Positions 44,500 through 54,363 are shown, counted from the first letter of the stretch. The stretch: 64,000 bases of DNA from Pontibacter korlensis (GCF_000973725.1 NZ_CP009621.1:1369501-1433500), one strand, 5' to 3'. Program-made: numbers and translations. Notes: generated from the sequence alone by a model not told the origin.

Positions 44500-44790
44500 A
44501 TATCGTAGTACCCGGGCGGCAGTAGAAGTAGCAGAGGCGACCGCACCACCGCTCCCGGAGCAAAAGCTGGCATCATCGCCATCTAAAGGGGCATCTCAGC
44601 CCTGCTATATAGTAAAAGCATTTTGCTTAACCTATAATCATTTGTACTACAACGGCTTACACTTTTCTCACCGTAAGAGCCGAGTAGTAATACCCCAAAG
44701 TATACCCGCCTGCTGCAGCGGCAGAGGCTAATTTATATACCTGTTTTAATTAATCACCCGGGCCCTTGACACCCGCTAATTGTATACGCT
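44500..44790. other. Intergenic region nrdB / nrdA
   Basis: About 290 bases. One plus-strand frame is open for about 75 codons (44508-44735, Ala/Pro/Glu-rich at first) but has no start codon and no recognisable similarity, so I do not call a gene. It should contain the nrdA promoter; no clear -33/-7 pair is seen. Confidence 0.35.
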
Positions 44791-47175
44791 ATGTTAGTAG
44801 TTAAACGAGACGGCAGACGCGAATCCGTCAAATTCGACAAGATTACCGCACGCATTGAAAAGCTGTGCTATGGTTTACACATGGATTATGTGTCGCCGAT
44901 TGAGGTGGCTAAAAAGGTGATCGACGGCATCTACGATGGCGTGACCACCGTAGAGCTTGACAATCTGGCTGCCGAGACAGCTGCGTCGCTTACCACCAAA
45001 CATCCGGATTACGCGGTGCTGGCTGCACGTGTAGCTATCTCTAACCTGCACAAGGTTACGAGCAAGTCTTTCTCCAACACCATGAAGCGCCTGTATACTT
45101 ATACAGACCCTAAAACGGGAGAGAATGCATCGCTGATCGCCAAGGATGTATATGAGATCATCCGTAAGAATGCGGCCCTGCTCGACTCTACCATCATCTA
45201 CGACCGCGATTACAACTACGATTACTTCGGTTACAAAACACTGGAGCGCTCTTACCTCCTTCGCCTGGATGGCAAGATTGTGGAGCGCCCACAGCATATG
45301 TTAATGCGTGTGGCCGTGGGTATCCATAAGGAGGACATCGAATCTGCCATCGAGACTTATAATCTCATGTCAGAGAAATGGTTTACGCACGCCACGCCAA
45401 CATTATTTAACGCCGGCACGCCAAAACCACAGCTTTCTTCGTGCTTCCTGCTAACCATGCAGGACGACAGCATTCCGGGCATCTACGATACCCTGAAGCA
45501 GTGCGCGCAGATCTCGCAGAGCGCCGGCGGTATTGGCCTGAGCATCCACAATGTGCGTGCTACCGGTTCCTACATCAAAGGCACCAACGGTACTTCCAAC
45601 GGTATCATCCCAATGCTGAAGGTGTTTAACGACACAGCCCGCTATGTAGACCAGGGTGGTGGCAAGCGTAAAGGCGCTTTCGCTATTTACCTGGAGCCAT
45701 GGCATGCGGATATCTTTGACTTCCTGGAGCTGAAGAAGAACCATGGTAAGGAAGAAAACCGTGCCCGTGACTTGTTCTATGCCCTCTGGACACCAGACCT
45801 GTTCATGAAGCGCGTGGAAGAGAACGGCGACTGGAGCCTGTTCTGCCCGAACGAAGCACCAGGCCTGAGCGAGTGCTGGGGTAAAGACTTTGAGCGCCTG
45901 TACGAGAAGTATGAGCGTGAAGGCCGCGCCCGCAAAACAGTAAAAGCACAGGAACTGTGGTTCCACATACTGGAGTCTCAGATCGAGACGGGTACACCAT
46001 ACATGCTGTATAAGGACCACGCAAACCGCAAGTCTAACCAGCAGAACCTGGGCACCATCAAGTCTTCGAACCTGTGTACTGAGATTATGGAGTACACCAG
46101 CAAAGACGAAATTGCTGTATGTAACCTGGCATCTCTGGCACTGCCTCGCTTCGTGAAGGAAGATCAGAACGGTAACAAGACCTTCGACCACCAGAAGTTG
46201 TTTGATGTAACCTACCATGCAACTGTTAACCTGAACAAGGTTATCGATATAAACTACTACCCTGTACAGGAGGCCCAGAATTCTAACCTGCGCCACCGCC
46301 CAATTGGTTTGGGTGTACAAGGCCTGGCTGATACCTTTATTCACCTGCGCATGCCATTCGAAAGCGAAGAGGCAAAAGGCTTGAACAAGGATATCTTCGA
46401 GACCATCTACTTCGCTGCCATGACGGCTTCTAAAGACCTGGCGAAGAAGCAGGGACCATACGAGACATTTAAAGGTTCTCCACTTTCAGAGGGTAAATTC
46501 CAGTTCGACCTATGGGGCGTAACACCAGAGAGCGGCCGCTGGGATTGGGAAAGCCTGCGCCAGGACGTAGTGAAGCACGGTGTGCGTAACTCGCTGCTGG
46601 TAGCGCCTATGCCTACTGCCTCTACTGCACAGATTCTGGGTAACAACGAATCGTTTGAGCCTTATACCTCTAACATATACCTGCGCCGCGTACTGTCTGG
46701 CGAGTTCATGGTAGTGAACAAGCACCTGCTGCGTGACCTGATTGCGCTAGGTATCTGGAACGATAAGATGAAGAACGACATCATCGCGGCCAACGGTTCT
46801 GTTCAGGATATCCCGAACATCCCGCAGCACATCAAAGACCTGTACAAGACAGTATGGGAGATCAGCCAGCGTGCTGTAATTGATATGAGTGCTGACCGTG
46901 GTGCCTTTATCTGCCAGAGCCAGTCACTGAACCTGCACGTGCAGAACGTGAACTTCGGTAAGCTGACTTCGATGCACTTCCACGCCTGGAAGAAAGGCCT
47001 GAAAACAGGTATGTACTACCTGCGCACCAAGTCTGCTGTAGACGCGATTAAGTTTACGGTAGAGAAACAAGCCGCCGAAACCCTTTCGCCGGTATACAGC
47101 AACCAAGACCAGAACCGCAGCGACATGGCTTGCTCGCTAGACAACCCAGACGCTTGCGAAGCTTGCGGATCGTAA
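44791..47175 (+). CDS. nrdA: Ribonucleoside-diphosphate reductase alpha subunit (class I)
   Basis: 794 residues. The N-terminal ATP-cone (1-95, [24 protein letters not shown]) is the allosteric activity site, so dATP inhibition is expected. Catalytic core: [14 protein letters not shown] with the first redox Cys, [17 protein letters not shown], the active-site segment [12 protein letters not shown] (thiyl-radical Cys), and [19 protein letters not shown]. The C-terminus CEACGS carries the CxxC that relays electrons from thioredoxin. The terminator lies 10 bases after the stop. Codon choice looks biased toward major codons, as in highly expressed genes, and only one AAGTATA word occurs. Confidence 0.97.
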   Translation: MLVVKRDGRRESVKFDKITARIEKLCYGLHMDYVSPIEVAKKVIDGIYDGVTTVELDNLAAETAASLTTKHPDYAVLAARVAISNLHKVTSKSFSNTMKRLYTYTDPKTGENASLIAKDVYEIIRKNAALLDSTIIYDRDYNYDYFGYKTLERSYLLRLDGKIVERPQHMLMRVAVGIHKEDIESAIETYNLMSEKWFTHATPTLFNAGTPKPQLSSCFLLTMQDDSIPGIYDTLKQCAQISQSAGGIGLSIHNVRATGSYIKGTNGTSNGIIPMLKVFNDTARYVDQGGGKRKGAFAIYLEPWHADIFDFLELKKNHGKEENRARDLFYALWTPDLFMKRVEENGDWSLFCPNEAPGLSECWGKDFERLYEKYEREGRARKTVKAQELWFHILESQIETGTPYMLYKDHANRKSNQQNLGTIKSSNLCTEIMEYTSKDEIAVCNLASLALPRFVKEDQNGNKTFDHQKLFDVTYHATVNLNKVIDINYYPVQEAQNSNLRHRPIGLGVQGLADTFIHLRMPFESEEAKGLNKDIFETIYFAAMTASKDLAKKQGPYETFKGSPLSEGKFQFDLWGVTPESGRWDWESLRQDVVKHGVRNSLLVAPMPTASTAQILGNNESFEPYTSNIYLRRVLSGEFMVVNKHLLRDLIALGIWNDKMKNDIIAANGSVQDIPNIPQHIKDLYKTVWEISQRAVIDMSADRGAFICQSQSLNLHVQNVNFGKLTSMHFHAWKKGLKTGMYYLRTKSAVDAIKFTVEKQAAETLSPVYSNQDQNRSDMACSLDNPDACEACGS

Positions 47176-47184
47176 ATAACTAAA

Positions 47185-47217
47185 GAAGGAGGGCACATCG
47201 CCCTCCTTTTTCTTTTT
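47185..47217 (+). terminator. Terminator of nrdA
   Basis: Perfect ten-base arms GAAGGAGGGC-type (about 47186-47194 with 47200-47208) followed by TTTTTCTTTTTT. Confidence 0.85.
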
Positions 47218-47479
47218 TCTACCTCTTATACACTCCATGCTACTGCTGGCGCCCTGCCAGCGGATGGAATACTGTTGTTCATACTTTTAGCCAATCCTAA
47301 AGACTTGCCATACAGCAAGCACAAAATGCTCACGAATCAAGATCAGTTTAACAAAGCAATGGCCCTGCGTATGGTTCTTACAAGAATTGCAACAGGGCAG
47401 ACAAAGCAGAAGACAGTGGAATGAGCTGCAAAAACTACACAGGCTGTAATGTCTGAACTACTAAGCAAAGCCCCTGCGA
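47218..47479. other. Intergenic region after nrdA
   Basis: About 260 bases between convergent genes; no open frame of note. A weak GCCCTG...CAGGGC pair (about 47372-47400) may end the minus-strand lipoprotein transcript. Confidence 0.3.
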
Positions 47480-48199
47480 CTAATACTCCAGCTCCACCAT
47501 TACGGTGTTGTAGTATAGTGTAGTGGTGCCCTCGAAGCCGGAGTCTGTGCCTACAATAACCCAGAGGCTACCGTTGCTGTCTGTTGTTATCTCGATAGGG
47601 TCTTGCCGGTTATCCCGCTGAATGAGCTGGTACTCGAACGCCTCTCCAGGTATACCAACCGTACCAAGCACCTTCATATCTCTGCCGCCCTGCGCTTGGT
47701 TACCTTTGTCTATATTCATCCCGATGTTGGTTCCTGCCTCGATAGGAGCAGGTTCTATGGTGGCCCCACCTGCCTTCAGGTAAACACTTGCCCCCGGGCT
47801 ACCACCTATACCAACCGACTGCTCCGGATACATAGAGGCTAACTCCACCAAAAAAGTAACCCGATACTTATGATTAGGCTGCAGTCCTGTTATCTGCCTC
47901 TTCATAAACATAAACAGGTCATCGCTGATGTTTCGGCCAGATATCTTCATGCCTTGGCCTCCCTCATTTATTGTTTCAGGCAGGTCAGCATGCTCGAATA
48001 TAAACTCCAGACGCTCGCGATCCCAATCTTTGGGGTAGTCGGACACACCTCCTTGCCATCCCTCAGCCCCCTGCTCAAAAGTGTAGGTAAGTTTTTCTAT
48101 AGGTTTGATGGGGTTGGTGTCAGACTCATCATCTTCTCCGCACCCCAGGCTCAGTAGAGCCCATGCCACTAATAAGGCATATTTTACAACTGCTTTCAT
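47480..48199 (-). CDS. Lipoprotein of unknown function
   Basis: 239 residues from ATG 48199 (MKAVVKYALLVAWALLSLGCGEDDE), preceded by AGAGAGG; the frame opens further to 48274. Lipobox LSLGC puts the acylated Cys at residue 20, and acidic EDDESD follows, a possible surface-export signal in Bacteroidota. The mature part is beta-rich with W-rich segments (YTFEQGAEGWQGGVSDYPKDW), resembling carbohydrate-binding-like jelly rolls, but no family is certain. Next to an OmpA-like lipoprotein, with a terminator in between, so they are separate transcripts. Confidence 0.7.
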   Translation of the reverse strand: MKAVVKYALLVAWALLSLGCGEDDESDTNPIKPIEKLTYTFEQGAEGWQGGVSDYPKDWDRERLEFIFEHADLPETINEGGQGMKISGRNISDDLFMFMKRQITGLQPNHKYRVTFLVELASMYPEQSVGIGGSPGASVYLKAGGATIEPAPIEAGTNIGMNIDKGNQAQGGRDMKVLGTVGIPGEAFEYQLIQRDNRQDPIEITTDSNGSLWVIVGTDSGFEGTTTLYYNTVMVELEY

Positions 48200-48278
48200 A
48201 CCTCTCTGCTTTATGCCCCAGTAACTATTAAATATACGTTTGCCAACCTGCCGTGTTAGTGCGCACAGCCCCAAAAGA

Positions 48279-48307
48279 AAAGCCCCTGGTGGTGTACCAG
48301 AGGCTTT
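48279..48307 (-). terminator. Terminator of the OmpA-like lipoprotein gene
   Basis: Twelve-base arms (48279-48290, 48296-48307, one mismatch) 22 bases after the stop. Confidence 0.7.
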
Positions 48308-48328
48308 CTGCTCTTTATATGGTGGTGG

Positions 48329-48961
48329 CTATTGTTGCGGCCGTGTTACGGCTACAATAGCTACACGGCGGTTTAGCTGTCGGCCTCTCTCTGTATCGTT
48401 ACTGGCTCGTGGTGCATCTTCGCCCATCGCTTCTATAGACAAGCGGTTAGATGCTATGCCTCCTTCGTTCCGAAGCCAATCTTTTACTGCATTGGCCCGC
48501 TCCCTTGAGAGCTCTACATTGTACTCTTCGCCAGCACGTGCATCGGCATGCCCGAAAACACGGATTGGCCCGTTAGGTGGCAGGCTCTTTAGCTCTTCTG
48601 CAATCTGCTGCAGCTTTTCTTTGCCTTCCGGGCGTATCTGAGCTTTGTCAGTATCAAAAAGTATCTTGTCTTCCATTCTGTAGATGTTGTATTCGTTGCT
48701 AGAGCGCATCTCTACTCCAGCGTTCTTCATCTCAGGGTCGTCAGCGACAGGTGAGTTCCAGTCTATGTTCACCCAGAAGCCTTCATCAACATCAATAATT
48801 TCTACTGCGTCGGCCTCTACTTGCCCCCGCTCATCGTCATATACTACAGCGGAGTCGGCTGTAACATTGGCCATAGTATCTTTCTCCACGCCTCCGTCCG
48901 GATTATTACATGCACCTAACATCCCAACTCCTATAAATATCAATAAAGTAGTCTTTTTCAT
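48329..48961 (-). CDS. OmpA-family (Pal-like) lipoprotein
   Basis: 210 residues. Signal peptide with lipobox LGAC (Cys 18), an acidic linker (about 19-85), and an OmpA C-terminal domain (about 95-205): ILFDTDKAQIRPEGKEKLQQIAEEL, then VFGHADARAGEEYNVELSRERANAVKDWL, and GRQLNRRVAIV. The Asp of HADA and the Arg of LNRR are the peptidoglycan (diaminopimelate) contacts. It probably tethers the outer membrane to peptidoglycan. It differs from Pal by the long acidic N-terminal region. Confidence 0.88.
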   Translation of the reverse strand: MKKTTLLIFIGVGMLGACNNPDGGVEKDTMANVTADSAVVYDDERGQVEADAVEIIDVDEGFWVNIDWNSPVADDPEMKNAGVEMRSSNEYNIYRMEDKILFDTDKAQIRPEGKEKLQQIAEELKSLPPNGPIRVFGHADARAGEEYNVELSRERANAVKDWLRNEGGIASNRLSIEAMGEDAPRASNDTERGRQLNRRVAIVAVTRPQQ

Positions 48962-49088
48962 AGCTCTAATAATCTTTGGTCATATTAAAATCTACGGGGT
49001 GCATACATAGGGCATGGTTATTTTAGCTGCCTCTGAGCTATTGTGCAGCGGCAAGCAGAAGGGCGCAGGAGAGTACCTGGGCCATAAA

Positions 49089-49125
49089 CAAGAACGCCGC
49101 TGATTAAGCATCAGCGGCGTTCTTG
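49089..49125 (-). terminator. Terminator of the gene at 49178
   Basis: Fifteen-base perfect arms CAAGAACGCCGCTGA (49089-49103) and complement (49111-49125); TTGTTTAT follows on the minus strand. Confidence 0.85.
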
Positions 49126-49177
49126 TTTACTTAAATATCTCTGGTAGGAAAGGAGCACTTATATGAAATAGTTTAGC

Positions 49178-49582
49178 TTAAAATGGCTGTTTGAGCCAGC
49201 CCATAGCAAGTACCTTGTTGTTAAAGTCTTTGGTTACCAAATCGCTTAGCCCTTCAGCACGTTTGTAGATCTGCTCTACTGCTGTTTTGTTGAAGAAGTC
49301 TTCGGATACCAGCACAGCGTTACGTCGCAACGTTGAGTGCTGAAGCCTGGGCAGAATATTTTCTATAAACCACTCCTGGTCAGCCTGACGGATAACCCGC
49401 ATTTTGCGGTTATCTCCCAGCCACCTCAGGATTTTGTACTCCTCCATCATCTGCACACATGTACTAATGGCCCCTCTAAACTCCTCGCTCGAAAGAAAAC
49501 CTTTCCAAACAGCTGATCCTAATCGTAATTCCTCATCATACGTGATAGTTACCACATGATTTTGGAAGTAATTTATCTCCAT
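49178..49582 (-). CDS. Conserved-looking protein of unknown function (STAS/SpoIIAA-like?)
   Basis: 134 residues, cytosolic, no signal peptide. The alternating beta/alpha pattern (VVTITYDEELRLGSAVWKGFLSSEEFRGAI ... ILRWLGDNRKMRVI ... NAVLVSEDFFNKTAVEQIY) is reminiscent of SpoIIAA/STAS-like folds found as orphan proteins in Bacteroidota. No catalytic motif. Monocistronic, with its own terminator. Function not inferable from the sequence. Confidence 0.6.
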   Translation of the reverse strand: MEINYFQNHVVTITYDEELRLGSAVWKGFLSSEEFRGAISTCVQMMEEYKILRWLGDNRKMRVIRQADQEWFIENILPRLQHSTLRRNAVLVSEDFFNKTAVEQIYKRAEGLSDLVTKDFNNKVLAMGWLKQPF

Positions 49583-49866
49583 AAATAAAAAAAGCGTGCT
49601 AATGGACTGTTGTAGCCTACAAAAATAGGCTTATACTCATAAAATAACAATAGATGTTATAGCATTCATACCTCTGTAACACTACTTTAAACCCCTTTTA
49701 TAATTTGCATAAATGCGATAAACCCACCTCTTGGGTGTATTTCCACCAGGCAAAGCAAGCCAGCAGATAGCAACAACGCTTTATACAAGGAAATATTTTT
49801 AAGGTTATAGAACCTGCAGTCGCTTTTCTACGAAAGCCTAAGCAACACATCAAAAATCGTAAGATC

Positions 49867-51393
49867 ATGGCAGCAGATCACATTACACAAGCATTATGGA
49901 GCGCAACCACTCCCTTCAGAACATATCCGCAACTCTCAGGCGACATAGAGGTAGACGTAGCCATAGTAGGTGCAGGCATAACCGGCATTAGCACTGCCTA
50001 CAACTTAGCCAGGGCGGGCCAACGCGTAGCGGTGCTGGAAGCCTTGAAAGTAGGATCTGGCACCACCGGCTCCTCAACCGGCAACCTGTACGCACCTGTA
50101 GACGAGCGCTTGTACAATGTGGAATCGAAGCACAACGAAGAAACGCTGAAGGCAGTGGCATCTTCGCGCAGTACCGCTGTAGACTTTATTGAGCAGCGGG
50201 TACAGGAGTATAACATAGACTGCGAGTTTAAGCGGGTGCCCTGGTACCTGTTTTCAGAGCCAGGCAACGACCTGATGGCACAAGTGGAGCGTGAGCGGAG
50301 AGCCGCTGAGAAAGCTGGTCTACCCGTCACTGACCAGGCTCCTGCCGGATTCCCGTTCAAAGTAGAGTCTATAACAAACATAGCTAACCAGGCACAGTTT
50401 AACCCGCTAAAGTATGTACAGGGGCTGGCTGCTGCCATTGAAGGAGAAAACTGCCGTATTTTTGAAGGCACCAAGGTAACAAACGTAGAGGATGGAGAGC
50501 CTTGTGTGGTACATACAGAGCAGGGCAAAGTAACGGCTAAACATGTGGTAATGGCTACGCACTCACCTAAAGGTATCTACGCCGTGCACACAGCCATGGA
50601 GCCGTACCGGGAGTATGCTATGGCGGTCCGCCTGAAGGGAGAGGTCCCGGCAGGGGGCGTATACTGGCATGTGCAGCAGATGCAGCACTACTCTGTTCGC
50701 CCGTACAGCAACGAGCAAGGCAACTATTTGCTGGTACTAGGGGAGGCGCACAAGGTAGGACACCAGGAGCACAACGAAGAGAACTTCCTGAAGCTGGAGC
50801 AATACCTGACGGAGCGATTCGATGTAGACCATATTGTGTATAAATGGGCGGCCCAGAATTATAAGCCAGCTGATGTACTGCCTTACATTGGCACCAGCCC
50901 TATGCAGGACCATACTTACATCGCCACTGGTTTTGCTGCCGATGGCCTTACCTGGGGCACTGTGGCAGGCATGATTATTACTGATGCCATACTTGAGAAA
51001 GAAAACCCATGGGCTACCTTCTTCGATCCAAAGCGTTTTACCCCTATAGCCTCCGCGCCTAAGTTTGCCAAGGAGAACATTAGCGTGGCTACACACCTGG
51101 TAAAAGACTGGCTCTTCTACGGCGAAGCTGAACAGCTAAAAGATATCAAGCCTGGCGAGGGCAAAACCATAGAGATAGACGACGAGAAGCTGGCCGCCTA
51201 CCGCGACGACGAAGGCAAACTACATGTAGTGTCGTCGGTGTGCACCCACATGGGTTGTATTGTTCACTTCAACAACGCTGAGAAAAGTTGGGATTGCCCA
51301 TGCCACGGCAGCCGTTTTTCAGTAGAAGGGGAGGTGCTGGAAGGACCTGCTTATTACAATTTGGCTAAGCCTGATGCCACTAAAAACGATTGA
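49867..51393 (+). CDS. FAD-dependent oxidoreductase fused to a Rieske [2Fe-2S] domain
   Basis: 508 residues. N-terminal DAO-fold with the nucleotide-binding motif VAIVGAGITGISTAYNLA (about 31-48) and SGTTGSSTGNLY; a Rieske domain at the C-terminus has CTHMGC (459-464) and CPCHGS (477-482), a complete two-His two-Cys cluster. Known relatives use Rieske electrons to work with amino-oxidase-like flavin domains; the actual substrate is unknown. ATG 49867 follows an AT-rich leader. No signal peptide. Convergent with a T9SS cargo gene. Confidence 0.92.
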   Translation: MAADHITQALWSATTPFRTYPQLSGDIEVDVAIVGAGITGISTAYNLARAGQRVAVLEALKVGSGTTGSSTGNLYAPVDERLYNVESKHNEETLKAVASSRSTAVDFIEQRVQEYNIDCEFKRVPWYLFSEPGNDLMAQVERERRAAEKAGLPVTDQAPAGFPFKVESITNIANQAQFNPLKYVQGLAAAIEGENCRIFEGTKVTNVEDGEPCVVHTEQGKVTAKHVVMATHSPKGIYAVHTAMEPYREYAMAVRLKGEVPAGGVYWHVQQMQHYSVRPYSNEQGNYLLVLGEAHKVGHQEHNEENFLKLEQYLTERFDVDHIVYKWAAQNYKPADVLPYIGTSPMQDHTYIATGFAADGLTWGTVAGMIITDAILEKENPWATFFDPKRFTPIASAPKFAKENISVATHLVKDWLFYGEAEQLKDIKPGEGKTIEIDDEKLAAYRDDEGKLHVVSSVCTHMGCIVHFNNAEKSWDCPCHGSRFSVEGEVLEGPAYYNLAKPDATKND

Positions 51394-51457
51394 TAGGCTC
51401 TATCCCTTTCACTAATTTATCAGAGAAGGGGGCTAAACATATTACTGGATAAAAGCA

Positions 51458-51488
51458 AAGCCCCGGCACCTACAAAGGGCCGGGGCTT
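51458..51488. terminator. Shared hairpin between convergent genes
   Basis: GC-rich arms AAGCCCCGGC and GGCCGGGGCTT around a short loop between the FAD-Rieske gene (plus) and the T9SS gene (minus). Confidence 0.75.
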
Positions 51489-51514
51489 CTTGAACGAACA
51501 AAGTAAAGTTCTTA

Positions 51515-52678
51515 TTACTGCTTCACGAAACGTTGTGTCTGGCGCTGCGCGCCGTCTGTAACTGTCACGAAGTACATACCGCGCTGTAGCTGGCTCACTG
51601 GCAACACAAGATGATGACCTGCATTGCTGTATTGTGCCACCTGGCGGCCGTTAGCGTCCATCACTGTTACCTGTGCATTGTTCAGGGCAAGGCTAACGTT
51701 TACCTCATCCGTAGCAATGGTAGGATATACCTTAGCCAGGTCACCGTTCAGCGAACGCTGGCGGCCCATAAACTGCAGGGCTATTACATTAGAAACTTCT
51801 TCAGCACCGCTGAAGTCTATCTGGCGCAGGCGGTAGTAGCTTGTTCCCTCAACCGGGTTAGTATCTGTAAAGCTATAGTACAGGCGGGTTACGCTGTTGC
51901 CGTTGCCTTTTACCTCACCAATTTTGCTGAAGCTCTGGCCATCCAGGCTGCGCTCTACCACAAACTTCTCGTTGTCTAGCTCCTGTTCTGTAGCCCAGCT
52001 CAGCTTAGCATTGTTACCCTGTACCGCACCTTTAAAGTAAACCAGCTCTACTGGCAGCGTTCCCATCTCCTGGTCGCTTTCGCCCCAGATTCTGATATCA
52101 TCCAAAGCGTAGTAGTCTGCATTGGCGGCATTAACGGTGATTGTCCATCTGAAGTAAACCTTCTCCTGGTTCATTAGATCCCAAGGCAGGAAGATTGGCT
52201 GACCTTTGTTAACAGATGCCCAAGTAAAGAAATTGCTCGTGTTCTGGGTGAAATTGATGCCTTTAGAAGAGAAGTTAACTCCATCAAGGCTATACTCTAG
52301 TACGATAGGGTTGATGTTATCTATTTTAGTAGAGTGGCCGTTTTGTCTCTCTCTAAGGATTGTACGATTAGCATCGTTGTGGCGCCAGTTCTGCGTTCTG
52401 TACTCCTTCCAGGTAGCCATCAAACCAACCATACCTATAGTAGAAACTGTCTTGGTAACGGTGAATTGCTTAATGTTGCTGATAGATGTAGAAACTCTTG
52501 TTCTGAAATAAGCACCTCCGGTAGTACCGTTTGGATATTGTGTATCTACAACCCAGGTTGCGGTTTGTATTTCTGGTGTTGTAGAATTGAAATTTTGCTC
52601 GTAAAGCGTAACCTCCTGTGCCTGCACAGAAAAAGCCAATAAAAGCAAAAAGGAGATAAGGGTGTAAAGTTGTTTCAC
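51515..52678 (-). CDS. Secreted protein with T9SS type A sorting domain
   Basis: 387 residues. Signal peptide (ends SVQAQ), a jelly-roll-like N-terminal domain (about 25-200; YEQNFNSTTPEIQTATW ... YYALDDIRIWGES), a fibronectin-like module (LSWATEQELDNEKFVVERSLDGQSF), and a C-terminal type A domain (KVYPTIATDEVNVSLAL ... LQRGMYFVTV ... FVKQ). No catalytic motif. Exported via Sec and T9SS and probably lipidated on A-LPS at the surface, by family knowledge. Role unknown. Confidence 0.87.
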   Translation of the reverse strand: MKQLYTLISFLLLLAFSVQAQEVTLYEQNFNSTTPEIQTATWVVDTQYPNGTTGGAYFRTRVSTSISNIKQFTVTKTVSTIGMVGLMATWKEYRTQNWRHNDANRTILRERQNGHSTKIDNINPIVLEYSLDGVNFSSKGINFTQNTSNFFTWASVNKGQPIFLPWDLMNQEKVYFRWTITVNAANADYYALDDIRIWGESDQEMGTLPVELVYFKGAVQGNNAKLSWATEQELDNEKFVVERSLDGQSFSKIGEVKGNGNSVTRLYYSFTDTNPVEGTSYYRLRQIDFSGAEEVSNVIALQFMGRQRSLNGDLAKVYPTIATDEVNVSLALNNAQVTVMDANGRQVAQYSNAGHHLVLPVSQLQRGMYFVTVTDGAQRQTQRFVKQ

Positions 52679-53244
52679 TGTATTACTTCGTTTCGTTCGA
52701 TGTTATACAATGAAAGAAGCATGCCAGCCCTATACCCCTCTATCACAATAGAATATAGTAATATAACATTACCCAGCCGTTCCCATATTGGCCACCATAT
52801 TACCCCTGTATATCAATCACTTATATTTATTGACTTATTTTACAATAAACTTTAACTAAGAACATTTTTATTTTCAATGCATTCATAGCTTTTCTCTATT
52901 ATTCCCAAAATGACACCCTTATTCTATTTTATATACTTCCATTCTATTTTTGGGAAAACCGCTATACTATAAAGGATGTCTATCTGGAGAACTAGGCAAT
53001 AAATGGCAGAAAAAGCACCTTAGAAATACACAATAGAAAGAGGCTTGAGAGCAAGAAGCTAACGCTACGGAAAAGTAGGTTTGATCCTATTTAAGTGACA
53101 GCTTGACACCTAAAATAGCTTATAAAGCATTGATTATAGTCATTTTGACTTAAAAATATATCTTCATATAACAGTATGACACAAAGTTGCATATGGCATC
53201 AGGTTTGCACTAGGAGGCATATAAGAACTAAGAAGGAGAAAGCG
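52679..53244. other. AT-rich intergenic region
   Basis: About 565 bases between divergent genes; no credible open frame. ATTCTATTTT recurs (about 52904-52950). It should contain both promoters. No regulator site recognised. Confidence 0.35.
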
Positions 53245-53631
53245 ATGAAATTGATAAAGGATAAAGAGTTTTTAAGAAACATTGCACACCAGATTGACCT
53301 GCTGAACACGCTTGGCGGTGGCGTGAGCGAGACATATGTGGATATAAAGAAGTATAAGAAAGGCGCTGTAATTAATGTTTGGGCTGCCGGTGTAAGCCCA
53401 GAGTCATTCAAGGTAGTGCTGCACAATAACCAGCTTACCTTATTTTCAGTGCTGCACAACGAAGAAAACCCACAGATGGCTGCCCCAATGTTCAACAGAA
53501 CATTTATACTGCCTCCGCAGGTTGACCTGGGCCGTATAGAGGCCGTGCATGAAGATGGACAGCTACAGGTAAGGCTGCCATACTACGAGGGTATCAATCA
53601 GCCTCGTGAGATCCAGATTAAGCAACAATAA
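53245..53631 (+). CDS. Hsp20/alpha-crystallin-like protein (short form)
   Basis: 128 residues from ATG 53245, which follows AAGGAGAA; the frame extends to 53176 without features. The alpha-crystallin-like core reads VSETYVDIKKYKKGAVINVWAAGVSPESFKVVLHNNQLTLFSV, with the closing hydrophobic VDLGRIEAVHEDGQLQVRLPYYE matching the end of the domain. Unlike the Hsp20 at 7130-7591 the C-terminal IxI motif reads IQI. A second, divergent holdase-like protein. Ended by a small hairpin (53639-53659). Confidence 0.8.
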   Translation: MKLIKDKEFLRNIAHQIDLLNTLGGGVSETYVDIKKYKKGAVINVWAAGVSPESFKVVLHNNQLTLFSVLHNEENPQMAAPMFNRTFILPPQVDLGRIEAVHEDGQLQVRLPYYEGINQPREIQIKQQ

Positions 53632-53638
53632 CGATAAA

Positions 53639-53659
53639 GGCTACCAATGGTAGCCTTCG
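53639..53659. terminator. Small hairpin between Hsp20-like and downstream convergent gene
   Basis: Nine-base perfect arms AAGGCTACC/GGTAGCCTT with a 3-base loop. Confidence 0.6.
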
Positions 53660-53682
53660 TTGTTTGTAGACCTTCGAGCTGA

Positions 53683-53946
53683 CTACACAAACTTTGCCTT
53701 GATAATTGAGGTCAGGAAGTCATGTACCTCCACTGTCTCCTTATCATGATCAAAGGTATTAAAATCGTCGGGGGTGGTTTGCTTTACGCGACAGCCGTTC
53801 TCAACCATCATGAAAATCAGCTCACGCAGGCGATACGGGTGACCTGCAATATTCAGTACACACACTACATCACTACTCTCCACTAGCAGAAACATGTGCT
53901 GCACGTGGTTCTCGTCGGCCATTATCCTCTCTTGCGTCTTGTTCAT
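53683..53946 (-). CDS. Small protein of unknown function
   Basis: 87 residues, soluble, no signal peptide or membrane span. A beta-rich centre (MFLLVESSDVVCVLNIAGHPYRLRELIFMMVENGC) precedes a polar, acidic half (PDDFNTFDHDKETVEVHDF). The start ATG (53946) is clear but no Shine-Dalgarno is obvious. I recognise no family. Coding-like composition and convergence with the Hsp20-like gene support a real gene. Confidence 0.55.
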   Translation of the reverse strand: MNKTQERIMADENHVQHMFLLVESSDVVCVLNIAGHPYRLRELIFMMVENGCRVKQTTPDDFNTFDHDKETVEVHDFLTSIIKAKFV

Positions 53947-54090
53947 ACTTATGTCTTTGGCTATACCCTATAAGAGTAAAAAGACATAAAAAGTGCCCAT
54001 TTTGCCACAGGCTCCCGTTACCACGCCATTTTCTTGATTTTACTATTCGTTGTACTTGCCTCTGTACAACGCCAGAAGGGGGTAGAGCCA

Positions 54091-54270
54091 CTAATGCCGC
54101 GGATGTTCTTTGCGCCAACCTACCACAAACAGTATAAACCAGACAGGGTAAAATGGAGATATAACAGAAGCCAAGTAGGGGTCTACGGCAAAAAACAGCA
54201 CCAGCTGCACCGCCAAACTTATGATGGCACCAATTAAGGCTATTTTATAGTATGGGTTTTTCAGATTCAT
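54091..54270 (-). CDS. 59-residue membrane protein
   Basis: Read directly on the minus strand from ATG 54270 to TAG 54091. The product begins MNLKNPYYKIALIGAII, has two hydrophobic segments (about 10-29, IALIGAIISLAVQLVLFFAV, and about 40-51, YPVWFILFVVGW) split by DPYLASVISPF, and ends WRKEHPRH. Positive charges flank the second span, so both ends probably face the cytoplasm. GCAGGT lies immediately upstream. It is below usual size cut-offs, so it is easily missed. Function unknown. Confidence 0.6.
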   Translation of the reverse strand: MNLKNPYYKIALIGAIISLAVQLVLFFAVDPYLASVISPFYPVWFILFVVGWRKEHPRH

Positions 54271-54340
54271 ACCTGCGTATACGGGAACAGTACCTAAAGC
54301 TTTTTACAGGTAATCTGAATAGGGAAGGAGGCAATAAAAA

Positions 54341-54363
54341 ACCCGTCCGGGTTACGGACGGGT
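54341..54363 (-). terminator. Terminator with the stop codon of the preceding gene in its loop
   Basis: Arms ACCCGTCCG (54341-54349) and CGGACGGGT (54355-54363); the TAA of the gene at 54352-54579 lies in the loop. AAAAAA precedes on the plus strand, giving a T-tract on the minus transcript. Confidence 0.8.

Noticed and set aside
44508-44735. Open plus-strand frame between nrdB and nrdA
   Set aside because: No start codon, odd composition, and it lies after the nrdB terminator; kept only as an intergenic note.
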